Shown in pieces: positions 63,238 through 64,000 of a stretch of 64,000 bases of DNA (position 1 is its first letter; each line of letters starts with the position of its first letter). A program made the translations under genes and the position numbers. Below the pieces are notes generated by a model. It was not told the DNA's origin and ran no database searches. It saw only the letters and a list, made by a program, of their open reading frames with translations. The DNA is taken from positions 1,550,001 through 1,614,000 of the forward strand of contig OZ241336.1 in the NCBI GenBank assembly GCA_965200115.1, given 5' to 3'. This stretch comes from JAPOUP01 sp026708635. Its GTDB lineage: Bacteria > Pseudomonadota > Alphaproteobacteria > Rhodobacterales > Rhodobacteraceae.

Positions 63238-64000
63238 ATGCAGGGGCGAAGTTCAATCAAGTCTTCCGGGTCCCATATCGTCGTTATAGGCGCTGGGGTA
63301 GGTGGTCTCGCAACCGCCCTGCGGCTGCGGTCCGAGGGGCATGATATTACGGTAGTGGACACTCACCGTTGGCCGGGAGGTAAAATGCGACCGGTTACCT
63401 CGGCTATCGGGAATATCGACGCGGGCCCGACGGTGCTGACGATGCGGCATGTGTTTGAGGATCTCTTTCGAGCGTCAGGCGCAAGGTTGGACGATCACGT
63501 TAGGTTGATCCGCGAACCCTGTCTGGCCCGGCACTTCTGGCCGGATGGCAGCCAATTGGATCTGTTTGACGACCGGGAGGAAAGCGCCCGCGCGATTGAG
63601 CGCTTCGCCGGACATCGAGCGGCCGGGGAGTTTCGCCGCTACGCGGTCGAGGCGCAGGAACTGTTCCGGGCCTTCGAAGCTCCCATGATGCGGAGTGGCG
63701 AGCCCTCCATGTTTCGCCTTGCCGCCGCCGCCTTGGCGGCACCCCGGAAAGTGTCCAATCTTTTGCCCGGCGCGACGCTTGCCGGAAAACTTTCCCGCAT
63801 GTTTACGGACCCGCGCCTGCGGCAGCTCTTCGGGCGGTACGCAACCTATGTCGGTGGCTCTCCCTATGGTTCGCCCGCCCTGATCTCGTTGGTATGGCGG
63901 GCGGAGGAGGCGGGTGTCTGGCGTGTCGAAGGCGGTATGCACCGACTTGCGGAGGCCATGGCCCGCCGTTTCGTGGAAATGGGCGGAAGTCTCCGTTTGG
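63238..64000 (+). CDS. crtD: CrtD-like carotenoid 3,4-desaturase (3' end outside window)
   Basis: The first 254 residues of an FAD-dependent carotenoid desaturase. From ATG 63238 the dinucleotide site reads HIVVIGAGVGGLATALRLRS, followed by WPGGKMRPVTSAIGNIDAGP, TVLTMRHVFEDLF, ARHFWPDGSQLDLFDD and FGRYATYVGGSPYGSPALIS. These blocks match 1-hydroxycarotenoid 3,4-desaturase (CrtD) better than CrtI, notably TVLTMRHV and RHFWPDGS. The frame is open to the window end. It suggests a carotenoid-making, possibly phototrophic, organism. Confidence 0.82.
   Translation, partial: MQGRSSIKSSGSHIVVIGAGVGGLATALRLRSEGHDITVVDTHRWPGGKMRPVTSAIGNIDAGPTVLTMRHVFEDLFRASGARLDDHVRLIREPCLARHFWPDGSQLDLFDDREESARAIERFAGHRAAGEFRRYAVEAQELFRAFEAPMMRSGEPSMFRLAAAALAAPRKVSNLLPGATLAGKLSRMFTDPRLRQLFGRYATYVGGSPYGSPALISLVWRAEEAGVWRVEGGMHRLAEAMARRFVEMGGSLRL

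Overview
This window looks like chromosomal DNA of a GC-rich alphaproteobacterium, most likely Rhodobacterales-like. Supporting signs are the argJ / parvulin / secA neighbourhood, the coaBC-dut-ThiF cluster, cobalamin genes with a DUF1636 protein, a urate hydroxylase of the PuuD type, an alphaproteobacterial porin, and a crtD-type carotenoid desaturase running off the right end. Assignment is by protein family only. No rRNA, tRNA or CRISPR array was seen.

Layout. 1-4.3 kb: the C-terminal part of smc, then a minus-strand cobalamin operon (DUF1636, a broken cobC, cbiB). 5.5-8.3 kb: a minus-strand cassette of a TIGR04255-like protein, an uncharacterised protein and an MBL-fold hydrolase, possibly with a fourth small gene; this is the best candidate for an undescribed system. 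8.8-15.3 kb: a decayed DUF3150-like gene, then a very GC-rich AddB/AddA-like nuclease-helicase pair. 15.6-23 kb: accessory stretch with hicB and a frameshifted partner, a GIY-YIG-like gene, two frameshifted surface lipoproteins, a porin with a 21-bp repeat array upstream, tandem HTH paralogues and a broken pentapeptide-repeat gene. 23.5-32.3 kb: a nine-gene sugar or polyol operon (three Gfo/Idh/MocA dehydrogenases, a TIM-barrel isomerase/epimerase, and a complete CUT2 ABC importer). 32.8-34.5 kb: broken or orphan small genes including one with a 17-G run. 34.7-50.6 kb: mostly core genes (mutT, argJ, parvulin, secA, dnaJ, dnaK, alkB, cysQ, kdsB, galU, DUF3187, puuD). 50.7-56.4 kb: an intact ISKra4-family IS with 9-bp target duplication, a decayed DNA methyltransferase carrying a GIY-YIG-like tail, and a frameshifted membrane protein. 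56.6-64 kb: uraH, a membrane-anchored ThiF/MoeB protein, dut, coaBC, recQ and partial crtD.

How genes work together. cbiB and DUF1636 belong to late corrinoid assembly, but the CobC step appears lost here. The ABC importer would deliver a sugar or polyol that the three dehydrogenases and the isomerase oxidise and rearrange. PuuD and UraH catalyse consecutive steps of urate breakdown. kdsB and galU feed envelope polysaccharide synthesis; secA, parvulin, dnaK and dnaJ handle protein export and folding.

A recurring theme is decay: at least ten accessory genes carry frameshifts or in-frame stops while neighbouring core genes are intact. A second theme is a family of short coiled-coil, tail-anchored membrane proteins present three times (34.1, 54.1 and 60.3 kb), two of them behind TTGACC-17-bp promoters set so close to the ATG that transcripts should be leaderless.
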